Source of the DNA: an uncultured Bacilli bacterium
GTDB taxonomy: Bacteria > Bacillota_I > Bacilli_A > RF39 > UBA660
Direction of reading: 5' to 3'
DNA length: 64,000 nucleotides
Assembly (NCBI GenBank): GCA_934167665.1
Contig: CAKPLN010000001.1
Span: forward strand, 186,001-250,000
Shown here: positions 24,381-33,765 of the stretch, piece by piece
How positions within the stretch are numbered: position 1 is the stretch's first letter
How the letters are laid out: each line of letters starts with the position of its first letter
Program-made: the position numbers and the translations under genes
The notes under the pieces: generated by a model
The model's input: the letters and a program-made list of their open reading frames with translations, nothing else
Told to the model about the DNA's origin: nothing
The model's database searches: none

Positions 24381-27170
24381 ATGGCACATAAATATGTATA
24401 TTTATTTACAGAAGGTAATGCTGATATGAGAAACCTTCTTGGTGGTAAAGGTGCTAATTTAGCTGAAATGACTAATATTGGTTTACCAGTACCTCAAGGT
24501 TTCACAATTACTACTGAAGCATGTACTCAGTACTATGAAGATGGTCGTGAAATTAACGATGAGATTCAAAATGAAATTAATGAGTACGTAAAGAAAATGG
24601 AAGAAATAACTGGTAAAAAATTTGGTGATAAAGAAAACCCATTATTAGTATCAGTTAGATCTGGTGCAAGAGCATCAATGCCTGGTATGATGGATACAAT
24701 TCTAAACTTAGGTTTAAATGAAGAAGTAGTTGAAGTATTAGCTAAAAAGTCAAATAATGAAAGATGGGCTTGGGACTGCTACAGAAGATTTATTCAAATG
24801 TACTCAGATGTAGTTATGGAAGTTGGTAAGAAATACTTCGAAGAGCTAATCGATAAGATGAAAGCTAAAAAAGGTGTTAAGTTAGATGTTGAACTTAATG
24901 CTGCTGATTTAAAAAAGCTTGCTACACAGTTTAAAGCTGAATATAAAGAAAAAATTGGTAAAGACTTCCCAGATGATCCAAAAGAACAATTAATGGGAGC
25001 TATTAAAGCTGTTTTCCGTTCTTGGGATAACCCACGTGCAAACGTATATAGAAGAGATAACGACATTCCTTATTCTTGGGGAACTGCTGTTAACGTTCAA
25101 TCTATGGCATTTGGTAACATGGGAGACGATTGTGGTACTGGTGTTGCCTTTACACGTGATCCTGCAACTGGTGCTAAAGGCTTATTTGGTGAATTCTTAA
25201 CTAATGCTCAAGGCGAAGATGTTGTAGCTGGTGTTCGTACACCAATGCATATAAGTGAAATGGAAGAAAAATTCCCAGAAGCATTTAAAGAATTCAAAGA
25301 AGTTTGTGATACTCTAGAAAAACATTATAGAGACATGCAAGATATGGAATTTACTGTTGAACATGGTAAACTTTATATGTTACAAACTAGAAATGGTAAA
25401 AGAACTGCTCAAGCTGCTCTAAAGATCGCTTGTGATTTAGTTGATGAAGGAATGCGTACAGAAGAAGAAGCTGTATTAATGATTGATCCAAGAAACTTAG
25501 ACACATTATTACATCCTCAATTTGACGTTACTGCATTAAAGAAAGCAACACCTGCTGGTAAAGGTTTAGGAGCATCTCCTGGAGCTGCTTGTGGTAAAGT
25601 AGTATTTACTGCTGAAGACGCTGCTAAAAATGGTATCGGTGGTAAAGGAGAAAAAGTTGTTCTAGTAAGACTTGAAACATCACCAGAAGATATAACTGGT
25701 ATGAAAGCCGCTCAAGGAATCCTAACAGTTCGTGGTGGTATGACTTCTCATGCTGCTGTTGTTGCTCGTGGTATGGGTACTTGCTGCGTTTCAGGATGTG
25801 GCGATATCATTATGAATGAAGCTAAGAAAGAATTCACTTTAGCTGGTAAAACATATCATGAGGGTGATATAATCTCTATCGATGGCACAACTGGTAACAT
25901 TTATGATGGAGCTATCCCAACTGTAGATGCTACAATAGCTGGAGAATTCGGTCGTGTTATGGAGTGGGCTGATAAATATAGGAAATTAGGCGTTAGAACA
26001 AATGCCGATACTCCAAAAGATACTAAGAAAGCTATTGAATTAGGAGCTGAAGGTATCGGTTTATGTCGTACAGAACACATGTTCTTTGATGAAGAAAGAA
26101 TTTTCAACTTAAGAAGAATGATTTTATCAGAAACTGTTGAAGACAGAGAAAAATATTTAGCTTTATTAATTCCATATCAAAAGAATGACTTCAAAGCTAT
26201 GTATAAAGAATTAAAAGGTCTTCCAATGACAGTTCGTTACATCGATCCACCTCTACATGAATTCATCCCTAAAACAACAGCTGAAATGAAACAATTAGCT
26301 TCAGCTATGGGTGTTACTGTTGAACACGTTCAAAATGTTTGTGATGAATTACATGAATTCAACCCTATGATGGGACATCGTGGATGCCGTTTAGCTGTAA
26401 CTTATCCAGAAATAGCTAGAATGCAAACAAGAGCTTTAATGGAAGCTGCTATCGAAGTTCAAGAAGAGGAAGGATTTAATATTGTTCCAGAAATCATGAT
26501 CCCACTAGTTGGTGAAGTAAAAGAATTAAAATATGTTAAAGATGTAGTAGTAGAAACAGCTGAAAAAGTAAAAGCTGAAAGAAATTCTGATATGCAATAT
26601 CATATTGGTACAATGATCGAAATACCAAGAGCTGCCTTAACAGCTGATGAAATTGCTAAAGAAGCTGAATTCTTCTCATTTGGAACCAACGACTTAACGC
26701 AAATGACTTTTGGTTTCTCAAGAGATGATGCTGGTAAATTCTTAGGTTCATACTATGAAAAGAAGATTTATGAACAAGACCCATTTGCTAAGCTAGATCA
26801 AAAAGGTGTTGGTCAATTAGTAAAAATGGCTGCTGAAAAAGGAAAATCTACTAGACCTAATATTAAATTAGGAATTTGTGGTGAACACGGTGGAGATCCT
26901 TCAAGTGTAGAGTTCTGCCATAATGTTGGTCTAACTTATGTTTCATGCTCTCCATTCAGAGTACCGATCGCAAGACTTGCTGCTGCTCAAGCTGCAATTA
27001 AAGCTAAGAAAGAAGAAAGCCAAGAAAAAACTACTACTAAAGACTTTTCAGAAAAAGTTGGAGAAGTAGCAAAAGAAGTAGTTGAAGAAACAAGTAAAGT
27101 TATCGAAGCTGGAATTGCTGGTGTAAAGGCTGGTTTCACAGAAGCTAAGAAAACTTATCAAAACAAATAA
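24381..27170 (+). CDS. ppdK: Pyruvate, phosphate dikinase with C-terminal extension
   Basis: Interconverts PEP and pyruvate using ATP/AMP and pyrophosphate; in anaerobic Firmicutes it often replaces or supports pyruvate kinase. The nucleotide domain shows LLGGKGANLAEM and SVRSGARASMPGMMDTILN; the phosphohistidine domain GGMTSHAAVVARGMG has His457; the PEP barrel has GHRGCRLAVTYPEI and EFFSFGTNDLTQMTFGFSRDD; Cys near the end in GICGEHGGDP. The normal protein ends near SCSPFRVPIARLAAAQAAI. Here about 55 residues follow: a charged linker and an amphipathic helix (VGEVAKEVVEETSKVIEAGI). The start is ATG 24381 with AGGAGGG upstream; the ATG at 24363 overlaps that site. It is monocistronic. Confidence 0.95.
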   Translation: MAHKYVYLFTEGNADMRNLLGGKGANLAEMTNIGLPVPQGFTITTEACTQYYEDGREINDEIQNEINEYVKKMEEITGKKFGDKENPLLVSVRSGARASMPGMMDTILNLGLNEEVVEVLAKKSNNERWAWDCYRRFIQMYSDVVMEVGKKYFEELIDKMKAKKGVKLDVELNAADLKKLATQFKAEYKEKIGKDFPDDPKEQLMGAIKAVFRSWDNPRANVYRRDNDIPYSWGTAVNVQSMAFGNMGDDCGTGVAFTRDPATGAKGLFGEFLTNAQGEDVVAGVRTPMHISEMEEKFPEAFKEFKEVCDTLEKHYRDMQDMEFTVEHGKLYMLQTRNGKRTAQAALKIACDLVDEGMRTEEEAVLMIDPRNLDTLLHPQFDVTALKKATPAGKGLGASPGAACGKVVFTAEDAAKNGIGGKGEKVVLVRLETSPEDITGMKAAQGILTVRGGMTSHAAVVARGMGTCCVSGCGDIIMNEAKKEFTLAGKTYHEGDIISIDGTTGNIYDGAIPTVDATIAGEFGRVMEWADKYRKLGVRTNADTPKDTKKAIELGAEGIGLCRTEHMFFDEERIFNLRRMILSETVEDREKYLALLIPYQKNDFKAMYKELKGLPMTVRYIDPPLHEFIPKTTAEMKQLASAMGVTVEHVQNVCDELHEFNPMMGHRGCRLAVTYPEIARMQTRALMEAAIEVQEEEGFNIVPEIMIPLVGEVKELKYVKDVVVETAEKVKAERNSDMQYHIGTMIEIPRAALTADEIAKEAEFFSFGTNDLTQMTFGFSRDDAGKFLGSYYEKKIYEQDPFAKLDQKGVGQLVKMAAEKGKSTRPNIKLGICGEHGGDPSSVEFCHNVGLTYVSCSPFRVPIARLAAAQAAIKAKKEESQEKTTTKDFSEKVGEVAKEVVEETSKVIEAGIAGVKAGFTEAKKTYQNK

Positions 27171-27187
27171 TAAAGTAAAATTACAAT

Positions 27188-27218
27188 AAAGATCAAAACA
27201 GTTAAGTTTTGATCTTTT
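27188..27218 (+). terminator. Terminator of ppdK
   Basis: AAAGATCAAAAC (27188-27199), loop AGTTAA, GTTTTGATCTTT (27206-27217), then T/A. Confidence 0.85.
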
Positions 27219-27302
27219 AATATGTCCGAATAACAAAATTTGCTTTTCCCCATAATCTTTTATAAAAAGTACTACTTAAAGTAATAAAGAGATTAACTTC
27301 CC

Positions 27303-27330
27303 TTGACTCAAAAAATTATCATGATATAAT
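27303..27330 (+). promoter_or_regulatory. Promoter of the M3-like peptidase gene
   Basis: TTGACT (27303-27308), 16 bases, TATAAT (27325-27330) with TGA before it (extended -10). Confidence 0.75.
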
Positions 27331-27363
27331 AAAGCCTACTGATTCGAAGGTGATTTAATTCAA

Positions 27364-28908
27364 ATGAATAAAATATTACTAAATGATATAAAAATTTACT
27401 ACGATGATACCCAAACCAAAGAAATAGAACACATCAAAAATGTAATCGCTAAAAACTACGAATTATTTTTATCAATACTAGATGACAGTAAAATTCTAAG
27501 TTTAGTTCAACTTCCACAAGAAGAGGGGACTTATGTTTCTGATTTTGACGCTGCTTTTCGCAATGTAATAACTAGTATTTTTAGCAGTGAATTTTCCACT
27601 AGATTTAACAACACACATTTATATTTAGAATATCTAACAAGAAAACATCAAGATATTAAGGGATTAATATTAAAACCAAATACTGCTATATCAGATGAAT
27701 TGTTATATTCCTTAATTGCTTATAAATATTACACTGAAACTGCAGCGTTTGAGGATTTTGTAAAATACATGGAAACTAAAAATGAAAGTGATACAACTAA
27801 AATAATCAGTTGGTTGCAAGGCTCTGCTCGTTTTGATGCTTACAATATTCTTCTTAAAGGAATAACTGACTGCCTTGATGAAAAATATCCTTCTCTTATC
27901 AAATGTATGGAAATTATCGTTAATATGATAAGAGAGCATAGTGAAGATGTATTTCTTTCTAATCTTTCTCCAAATAAAACGTCATTCCCCATAGCAACAG
28001 ATAATGAAATTCTTACCTTATTTAGCACCTTTTTAACATCAATTAATGCTCCAGAAGACTGGATGAAATCTTTTACTAAATTACAAGAGGAAAATAGAAT
28101 TACTTTTGAGAAGAAAAAAAGTAAAGACAATTCAGCCTGCTATGTAGATGAAAATAAAACTGTACGTGTGTTAATCTCAACTGATGGTACAATAGCATCC
28201 CTTGTTAGTATGGCTCACGAATTTGCTCACTATATCGGCATGGAAGACGAAGTGTTATCATCAACCAAAATGTCTATATCTGAGTTTCCTAGTATTTTCT
28301 TTGAAAAACTAGCCTGCAATTACTTATTAGAATTAGGATGTGATGAAGAAGATGTCACAGCTTTGATAAGGGAAAGAAATATATCAAACGAGGAAAAATA
28401 CATAGGTTTATCTACTATCTTTTCAGATATGCTAATGATTATAAAAGATGAGCCTATTACTAGAGAGACTAAGCTAGAGCAACTAAGGTGTTTAACAACT
28501 CAAGCGCAAAAGACCAGCGAGGATCTTAAAAGAATACTTGAGGATAACAATCTACCAATCCCACCAGAATTACTAGTACAGCCACAAATTGATATTTATA
28601 AGGCCGTTGATACAGATTGTGACAATTTCATTGAATTAGCTTTAATAAAAGGACTACTAGCAATGAGTGGTTATGAGTATTTACTAGATACCTATTTGGC
28701 AGATGAAGTCTTAAAAAAATCTCATACAGATAATACTGTTATTCCTGAAATGTTTGATATAGCAACTAACCTAGGTAATATTGATTTAAAATACATAGTT
28801 GATAGATTCAAAGTAGAAGGCTTAACAGATAATCAAGCCGAAAGAGAAAAGATTAAAATAAAGACAGATGATAAAAGTTGTGTATCTACTGCCAAAAACA
28901 CTGATTAA
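27364..28908 (+). CDS. Divergent M3-like zinc metallopeptidase
   Basis: A 514-residue soluble protein that I place near the M3/PepF fold on two motifs only. HEFAH (His285, Glu286, His289) is a zinc-binding HExxH, and 18 residues on comes SEFPSIFFE (Glu307), which lines up with AEIASTVNE of PepF at 16913. The spacing is six residues shorter than in that PepF. The rest has no clear similarity to PepF. The region before the motif (LVSMAHEFAHYIGMED) and after it (KLACNYLLELG) suit a helical metallopeptidase core. No signal peptide is seen, so it should act in the cytoplasm. The ATG has GAAGGTGATT upstream. Substrate unknown; it could be an inactive homologue. Confidence 0.65.
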   Translation: MNKILLNDIKIYYDDTQTKEIEHIKNVIAKNYELFLSILDDSKILSLVQLPQEEGTYVSDFDAAFRNVITSIFSSEFSTRFNNTHLYLEYLTRKHQDIKGLILKPNTAISDELLYSLIAYKYYTETAAFEDFVKYMETKNESDTTKIISWLQGSARFDAYNILLKGITDCLDEKYPSLIKCMEIIVNMIREHSEDVFLSNLSPNKTSFPIATDNEILTLFSTFLTSINAPEDWMKSFTKLQEENRITFEKKKSKDNSACYVDENKTVRVLISTDGTIASLVSMAHEFAHYIGMEDEVLSSTKMSISEFPSIFFEKLACNYLLELGCDEEDVTALIRERNISNEEKYIGLSTIFSDMLMIIKDEPITRETKLEQLRCLTTQAQKTSEDLKRILEDNNLPIPPELLVQPQIDIYKAVDTDCDNFIELALIKGLLAMSGYEYLLDTYLADEVLKKSHTDNTVIPEMFDIATNLGNIDLKYIVDRFKVEGLTDNQAEREKIKIKTDDKSCVSTAKNTD

Positions 28909-28921
28909 ACCAAAAAGATAC

Positions 28922-28962
28922 AAATAAAAATGGAATACCCAAAACGTAGTCCATTTTTATTT
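28922..28962 (+). terminator. Bidirectional terminator between convergent genes
   Basis: AAATAAAAATGGA (28922-28934) pairs perfectly with TCCATTTTTATTT (28950-28962). T-rich on both sides; it separates the peptidase gene from the minus-strand regulator. Confidence 0.8.
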
Positions 28963-28984
28963 ATTGCTTAATTATATTTTAGTA

Positions 28985-30679
28985 TTAATCATGCTTTTCT
29001 ATAACAAGCGGTTTAAAATTATTGATTGCTTCAACTAATTTAGGATGTCTTATTACAAAGTGAATTACGGGGTTACAACTCTTAGAAATAACAACATAAC
29101 TACCGTCAAGCATCGTTATAGTTATATTATTAAAAGTACTAACTTCACTAAGAACAACATTATAATTAGGATTATTGTAGTTTAAAGTAGCCTTTAAATG
29201 TTGTCTGTATTCTTCAATAGAGTAGTTAATCTTTTTATTATAAAAAATATTTTCTACTGACAAATACACATCAAAGTCATCATTTGCCTCTTTTGTATAA
29301 TCATATATAACATCAGTAATCTTATTGTTATTAAGAATTTTTTTAGCTCTTTTTTCTTCTTCTGTCTTATACTTTTTAATCTTATTTATATCTTCTTTAG
29401 AAACATTATTTCTTTTCAATATTTTATCAAGCAAACCATCATCAATTGTAAATAGGGGAAGAGAATTTAATATTCTTTTTCTATCACAATTAACTTTTTC
29501 ATCATTAAGTAGAAACAATTGAAACATATTCATATTATTTTCATTATAAATATCCATTAGTGAATTAGCTTTTTTTAATAAAAATTGAGCTTTATTTTTA
29601 TAATATTCCATCTCTTTATCTTTATTTGTTAGATAGTATTTTCCTTTATCATGATATCCTTTAATACATTCTCCATATAAGCAACAACTAGAAGAAGTAT
29701 AATTTAAATGACCATAAACATTATTTTTAACATCCTTTAAGTAAAATGGAGAAACTTGCCCAGTCATATAAATAGGTATCCAGCTTTCTAAACCAAGCAT
29801 CATCTCATTAAATGGCCTATCAAGATTATGAATTATATTTAAGTGCAATCCTTTCTTTAAACACATAGCAATAGCAAACATCCACTTCTTACCAAATTCT
29901 ATATCTTTAGCCATATCTTCCATAGGCATATCACTACACATAAAAATATCATCTTTTGCCTTAGAAAAAACTGTTGCCTTAAAAAAGTCGAGTTCTCCCA
30001 TCTTCATTTTCTCAATACCATAATAATTTCTACACTTGCATTTATAAAATGGAATACTAGGAACTTTTAATTTATCAAATTTTATTGCTTTAATATAATC
30101 ACTTAAATTAAATTCATCCAAAGTACTTAAAAAATTATTAATTTCTTTAACCTTATCTGTTTTATTATTAATAATCCATTCACTGATAGTATTTAAAGTT
30201 ATATTATCATTCTTAAATAGGGACAAAAAACTCTCCTTATAAGTTTTAACATCGTATTTCTCAAATATAAATTTAGCAAGAGCGTTAACAAATTCCTCTT
30301 TGTCAGAAGGGACTCTTTCACCACTTCTTATTCTAGATAGGTAAGATGCATCAAAGTTAAGAACTTTTGCTAATTTTCTAACGTTAATATTAAACACGTC
30401 TATTAGTATATTTAAATTACCTCTAACAATCTCAAAATCAATACTATTGTCTTCCATAGTAGTGCTGAACTCTTTATAAATATCACTAGTATTATATTTA
30501 CCATTAGATAATTCACTTAGTGCTTTACTAATTTTTTTCATAGTCTCATCATTAGGCTGCCTAGTACCATTTTTATATCTACTTATAATTGATTCAGACA
30601 GATTAACACTTTTGGCCACTTCTTTTGAATTACATCCAATCAGATTTAAATATTTATTAAATACTTCATTAAACTTCAT
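28985..30679 (-). CDS. Large regulator with two N-terminal XRE-type HTH domains
   Basis: A 564-residue protein with two Cro/C1-type helix-turn-helix domains in tandem: residues about 8-60 (SKEVAKSVNLSESIISRYKN) and about 85-130 (VRKLAKVLNFDASYLSRIRS). The remaining 430 residues are a large domain I do not recognise, with a small cysteine patch (YKCKCRNYYG) and long helices. Such a size is far above that of simple XRE repressors, so the C-terminal part probably senses a ligand or partner. The ATG at 30679 has GGAG 9 bases upstream; the TTG upstream in frame overlaps it. It is divergent from the zinc-ribbon/PrsW pair, with an extended -10 (TGATATAAT on the minus strand, 30706-30714). Confidence 0.72.
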   Translation of the reverse strand: MKFNEVFNKYLNLIGCNSKEVAKSVNLSESIISRYKNGTRQPNDETMKKISKALSELSNGKYNTSDIYKEFSTTMEDNSIDFEIVRGNLNILIDVFNINVRKLAKVLNFDASYLSRIRSGERVPSDKEEFVNALAKFIFEKYDVKTYKESFLSLFKNDNITLNTISEWIINNKTDKVKEINNFLSTLDEFNLSDYIKAIKFDKLKVPSIPFYKCKCRNYYGIEKMKMGELDFFKATVFSKAKDDIFMCSDMPMEDMAKDIEFGKKWMFAIAMCLKKGLHLNIIHNLDRPFNEMMLGLESWIPIYMTGQVSPFYLKDVKNNVYGHLNYTSSSCCLYGECIKGYHDKGKYYLTNKDKEMEYYKNKAQFLLKKANSLMDIYNENNMNMFQLFLLNDEKVNCDRKRILNSLPLFTIDDGLLDKILKRNNVSKEDINKIKKYKTEEEKRAKKILNNNKITDVIYDYTKEANDDFDVYLSVENIFYNKKINYSIEEYRQHLKATLNYNNPNYNVVLSEVSTFNNITITMLDGSYVVISKSCNPVIHFVIRHPKLVEAINNFKPLVIEKHD

Positions 30680-30843
30680 AATAATCAACTCCAACCTCTT
30701 AATGTATTATATCACAATAGTAAACACAATCTAAAGCAATTTAATTGTTGCCAATTTTGTCATTGACTATTAGGTAAAGAGACTACAAAACAAATATTAA
30801 TTATCTTATACTTAAACAAGAGTTATATAGAAGAGGTGATAAA

Positions 30844-31542
30844 ATGGCATTAATAAAATGTCCAGAATGTGGTAACAAAATAAGTGATCAAGCTGAGTCA
30901 TGCCCTAAATGCGGTTATGAATTAAAAAAGAGTAATCAAGAAGTAGGTAAACAGTTAAATAAGATTAAAGGGAAATGGGATAATAAATATTTATTAATAA
31001 TAGTCGCTGCTGTAATAGCATTTTTGCTATTTAATCAAAACAAAACTCAGAGTAATAATGGTGGTGCTACTCCAACTCCTTCTCCTAGCAACAATGGCTA
31101 TATGGTTTATGCAGATCAATCTGGGCTTAGTTTTGAATATCCAAGTAATTATAAAGCAATTGTAGGAAAAGATGGTTATATTTATGTAGCCAAGAATGTT
31201 AGTAATCAAAGTGCACTAATACCATATGTAATTATTGGAAAGTATAATAATTATAATAACGAAACTAGATTTTTAACAGATTTCACTAACTATTTAAGAC
31301 AAGAGTATAGTGACCTACAAATAACAATAGACTTGCTTTCAGGAATAATTGGTAATAGAACAGTATATGGTATAGCTTATAACTACACGTCTAGTGGGCA
31401 TTTAATAGTTGATAATAGATACGCCGTACTAATAAATAACGCAATATATATGATAGGCTCCAAAGAAGAAAATACTAACACAGAAGAAATAAATAATGTA
31501 GTTTCACATATTATTGAAACAATTACTGAAGGAGGAAAGTAA
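30844..31542 (+). CDS. Zinc-ribbon single-span membrane protein
   Basis: A 232-residue protein in three parts. Residues 6-23 are a double-knuckle zinc ribbon (CPECGNKI, then CPKCGYEL) that should lie in the cytoplasm. Residues about 48-63 are a membrane span (YLLIIVAAVIAFLLF). After a Ser/Thr/Pro/Asn linker (NGGATPTPSPSNNG) comes an outside domain of about 140 residues with GLSFEYPSNYKAI, as in PsbP-like or lipoprotein-anchored domains. This inside-ribbon, outside-sensor layout suits a signalling protein. The next gene encodes a PrsW-type membrane protease that starts 1 base after its stop, and both start with MALIKC, so the ribbon parts are related. Confidence 0.72.
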   Translation: MALIKCPECGNKISDQAESCPKCGYELKKSNQEVGKQLNKIKGKWDNKYLLIIVAAVIAFLLFNQNKTQSNNGGATPTPSPSNNGYMVYADQSGLSFEYPSNYKAIVGKDGYIYVAKNVSNQSALIPYVIIGKYNNYNNETRFLTDFTNYLRQEYSDLQITIDLLSGIIGNRTVYGIAYNYTSSGHLIVDNRYAVLINNAIYMIGSKEENTNTEEINNVVSHIIETITEGGK

Positions 31543-31543
31543 T

Positions 31544-32704
31544 ATGGCATTAATAAAATGTGCCGAATGCGGTAAAGAAATATCTTCCAATGCTAAAACC
31601 TGTCCACATTGTGGTATTAAAGTTTCTAACACTACTTGCCCTGAATGTGGTAGAAAGCTAAAAGGAACCGAAGAAAAATGCCCTGATTGTGGGTATCCAA
31701 TTAATAACAAAAATATAAACAGTATTATAACTGAAAACTTAGACAAGATAACAGGTGCTAAATCCGAAAACTATGTAACTTTCAAAGACCTATTTAAAAA
31801 TACTTTTAAAAAGCATACCGATGAGGATTTAGATAATGTTTTTGTCTGCGGTACTGAAAAAACAACACCAAGTATTAGTGAAATAAATCCCAAAGATGCT
31901 AATGCCTGGGTTTATCTAAAAATATTTATTTTCTTTTTAATAGCCTATGTAGCAACTCGTATAGGTTATATAAATTATGGTAATGACAACTTCCTACCAG
32001 CATTAATTATGCTTGGTGCTTTCGCTATGCCTGTTACTGTACTAATATTCTTTTTTGAAATCAATATATTTAAAAACATTCCATTTTATAAGGTAATAGC
32101 GTACTTTATTTTAGGTGGTGCTTTAAGCTTAATACTAGCAATATTATTCTTTTCACTTGACTTTAATACCGACATAAGTACCTATACCGGGGCCTTAATG
32201 GTTGGATTTGTTGAAGAAATACCAAAAGCTACAATAGTTGCCTTATTCTTATTCAGAAATAAAAAGTGTAACTATATATTAGATGGACTTTTAGTTGGCG
32301 CCGCTGTAGGTGCTGGCTTTGCCGCCTTCGAAACAGCTGGCTATATATTAAGAAATGGTATGAGTAATGGTCTAGCAACAATGCTATATGTAATTAAATT
32401 AAGAGGTTTCTTAGCACCAGGTGGACACGTTGCCTGGGCTGCTATAGAAGGGGCTGCTCTAATGTATGTAAAAGGATTAGAACCACTAAATAAAAAGCAT
32501 CTAAACGATAAAAGATTTTTACTTATGTGCTTAATCCCAATAGTACTACACGGAATTTGGGATATGCCAATAAATCTACCATACTGTGCCGTGCAAATTA
32601 CTGTAACTATACTTGCTTGGTTAGTAATCATCTATTACATAAACTTAGGTTTAAAACAAGTAGACGATTTAAAAAGATTAGAAAAAGTAAAAAAAGAAAA
32701 TTAA
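31544..32704 (+). CDS. PrsW-family intramembrane protease with two zinc ribbons
   Basis: A 386-residue protein. The N-terminal 55 residues hold two zinc ribbons (CAECGKEI/CPHCGIKV and CPECGRKL/CPDCGYPI). Residues about 120-380 are a polytopic membrane domain with the PrsW motifs: GFVEEIPKA (Glu224-Glu225), GFAAFETAGY, GGHVAWAAIEG and LHGIWDMP. PrsW of Bacillus cuts the anti-sigma factor RsiW within or near the membrane. Here the probable substrate is a neighbour, perhaps the preceding zinc-ribbon protein; that is inference. The start is ATG 31544 with GGAGG upstream; the TTG at 31514 inside the previous gene is not needed. A terminator follows. Confidence 0.82.
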   Translation: MALIKCAECGKEISSNAKTCPHCGIKVSNTTCPECGRKLKGTEEKCPDCGYPINNKNINSIITENLDKITGAKSENYVTFKDLFKNTFKKHTDEDLDNVFVCGTEKTTPSISEINPKDANAWVYLKIFIFFLIAYVATRIGYINYGNDNFLPALIMLGAFAMPVTVLIFFFEINIFKNIPFYKVIAYFILGGALSLILAILFFSLDFNTDISTYTGALMVGFVEEIPKATIVALFLFRNKKCNYILDGLLVGAAVGAGFAAFETAGYILRNGMSNGLATMLYVIKLRGFLAPGGHVAWAAIEGAALMYVKGLEPLNKKHLNDKRFLLMCLIPIVLHGIWDMPINLPYCAVQITVTILAWLVIIYYINLGLKQVDDLKRLEKVKKEN

Positions 32705-32720
32705 AATAAATATTATTTAT

Positions 32721-32748
32721 AAGTCTCAGTTTAGTATGAGACTTTTTA
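32721..32748 (+). terminator. Terminator of the zinc-ribbon/PrsW operon
   Basis: AAGTCTCA (32721-32728) pairs with TGAGACTT (32737-32744), T-run after. Confidence 0.82.
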
Positions 32749-32868
32749 TTTTTTAAAGCACATAAAGTTGGCTGCTTCAATCTGTTACTTAATCAGAAAA
32801 ATATTAAAAGATTACTAGTCATCTTTCAATAATTTTGTTATAATCTTATAAGATAAGAGGGTGAAAAT

Positions 32869-33765
32869 ATGAAAGCAGTTTGCGTAGGGCATTCAACATT
32901 TGATACAACGCTTCCTATGAATGAATATCCAACAGAAAACATAAAATATCGTATACCACGTCACTTTGAATGTGGTGGAGGTCCAGCATCAAATGGAGCT
33001 TATTTATTAGCTAAGTGGGGAATAGACACAGCTATAGCATCAGTTGTTGGTGATGATTATTATGGTAATCGCATAATTGATGACTTCACAAAAATTGGTG
33101 CTGATACTACATATCTAGAAAAACTTCCTAATCATTTTACATCAAGTAGTTATATAATTGCTAATCAAAGTAACGGAAGTAGAACAATAATTACAGCAAA
33201 AGATGAACCAATAAGTAAATTATCAAAGTCAGTTGATATAAAAGCCGACATAATATTAGTAGATGGGGAACACCCAGAAACGGCTCTTCAAGTTCTAAAA
33301 GACAATCCAAATGCCATAAGTGTCTTGGATGCTGGAAGAGTTAACGAAAATACAAAAGCAATTGGCAAGCTTGTAAAATACTTTGTTTGTTCTAAAGATT
33401 ATGCCGAAGAATTTACCAGCACCAAAATAGATTATTCGAATATAAATACATTAATACACTGTTATAACGAATTAAAATCATACTTTAATACAAATATTAT
33501 TATAACATTAGAATCAAAGGGAACATTTACCTGCATAGACGGTCAATACGAGCAAATACCAAGTATTAAAGTAAAAGCTGTTGATTCAACTGGTGCTGGA
33601 GATATATTTCACGGAGCATTCACTTACTTCATAAGTCAAAATTACTCATTAAGAGATGCTATCCATTATGCCTCTATAACAGGGGGAATCTCTGTAACTA
33701 GAATTGGTTCAAGATTTTCAATACCAGACCTAAAAGAAGTTTTAGAGTATGATAACATTATATAA
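32869..33765 (+). CDS. PfkB-family carbohydrate kinase
   Basis: A 298-residue ribokinase-fold sugar or nucleoside kinase. The N-terminal GGGPASNGAYLLAKWG and the C-terminal DSTGAGDIFHGAFTY (catalytic Asp245, anion hole GAGD) are the two PfkB signatures. Substrate cannot be told from the sequence; fructose, ribose or a nucleoside are all possible. The promoter is an extended -10 (TGTTATAAT, 32836-32844). RBS AGAGGGTGA. The last 17 bases overlap the start of the Smr gene. Confidence 0.85.
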   Translation: MKAVCVGHSTFDTTLPMNEYPTENIKYRIPRHFECGGGPASNGAYLLAKWGIDTAIASVVGDDYYGNRIIDDFTKIGADTTYLEKLPNHFTSSSYIIANQSNGSRTIITAKDEPISKLSKSVDIKADIILVDGEHPETALQVLKDNPNAISVLDAGRVNENTKAIGKLVKYFVCSKDYAEEFTSTKIDYSNINTLIHCYNELKSYFNTNIIITLESKGTFTCIDGQYEQIPSIKVKAVDSTGAGDIFHGAFTYFISQNYSLRDAIHYASITGGISVTRIGSRFSIPDLKEVLEYDNII

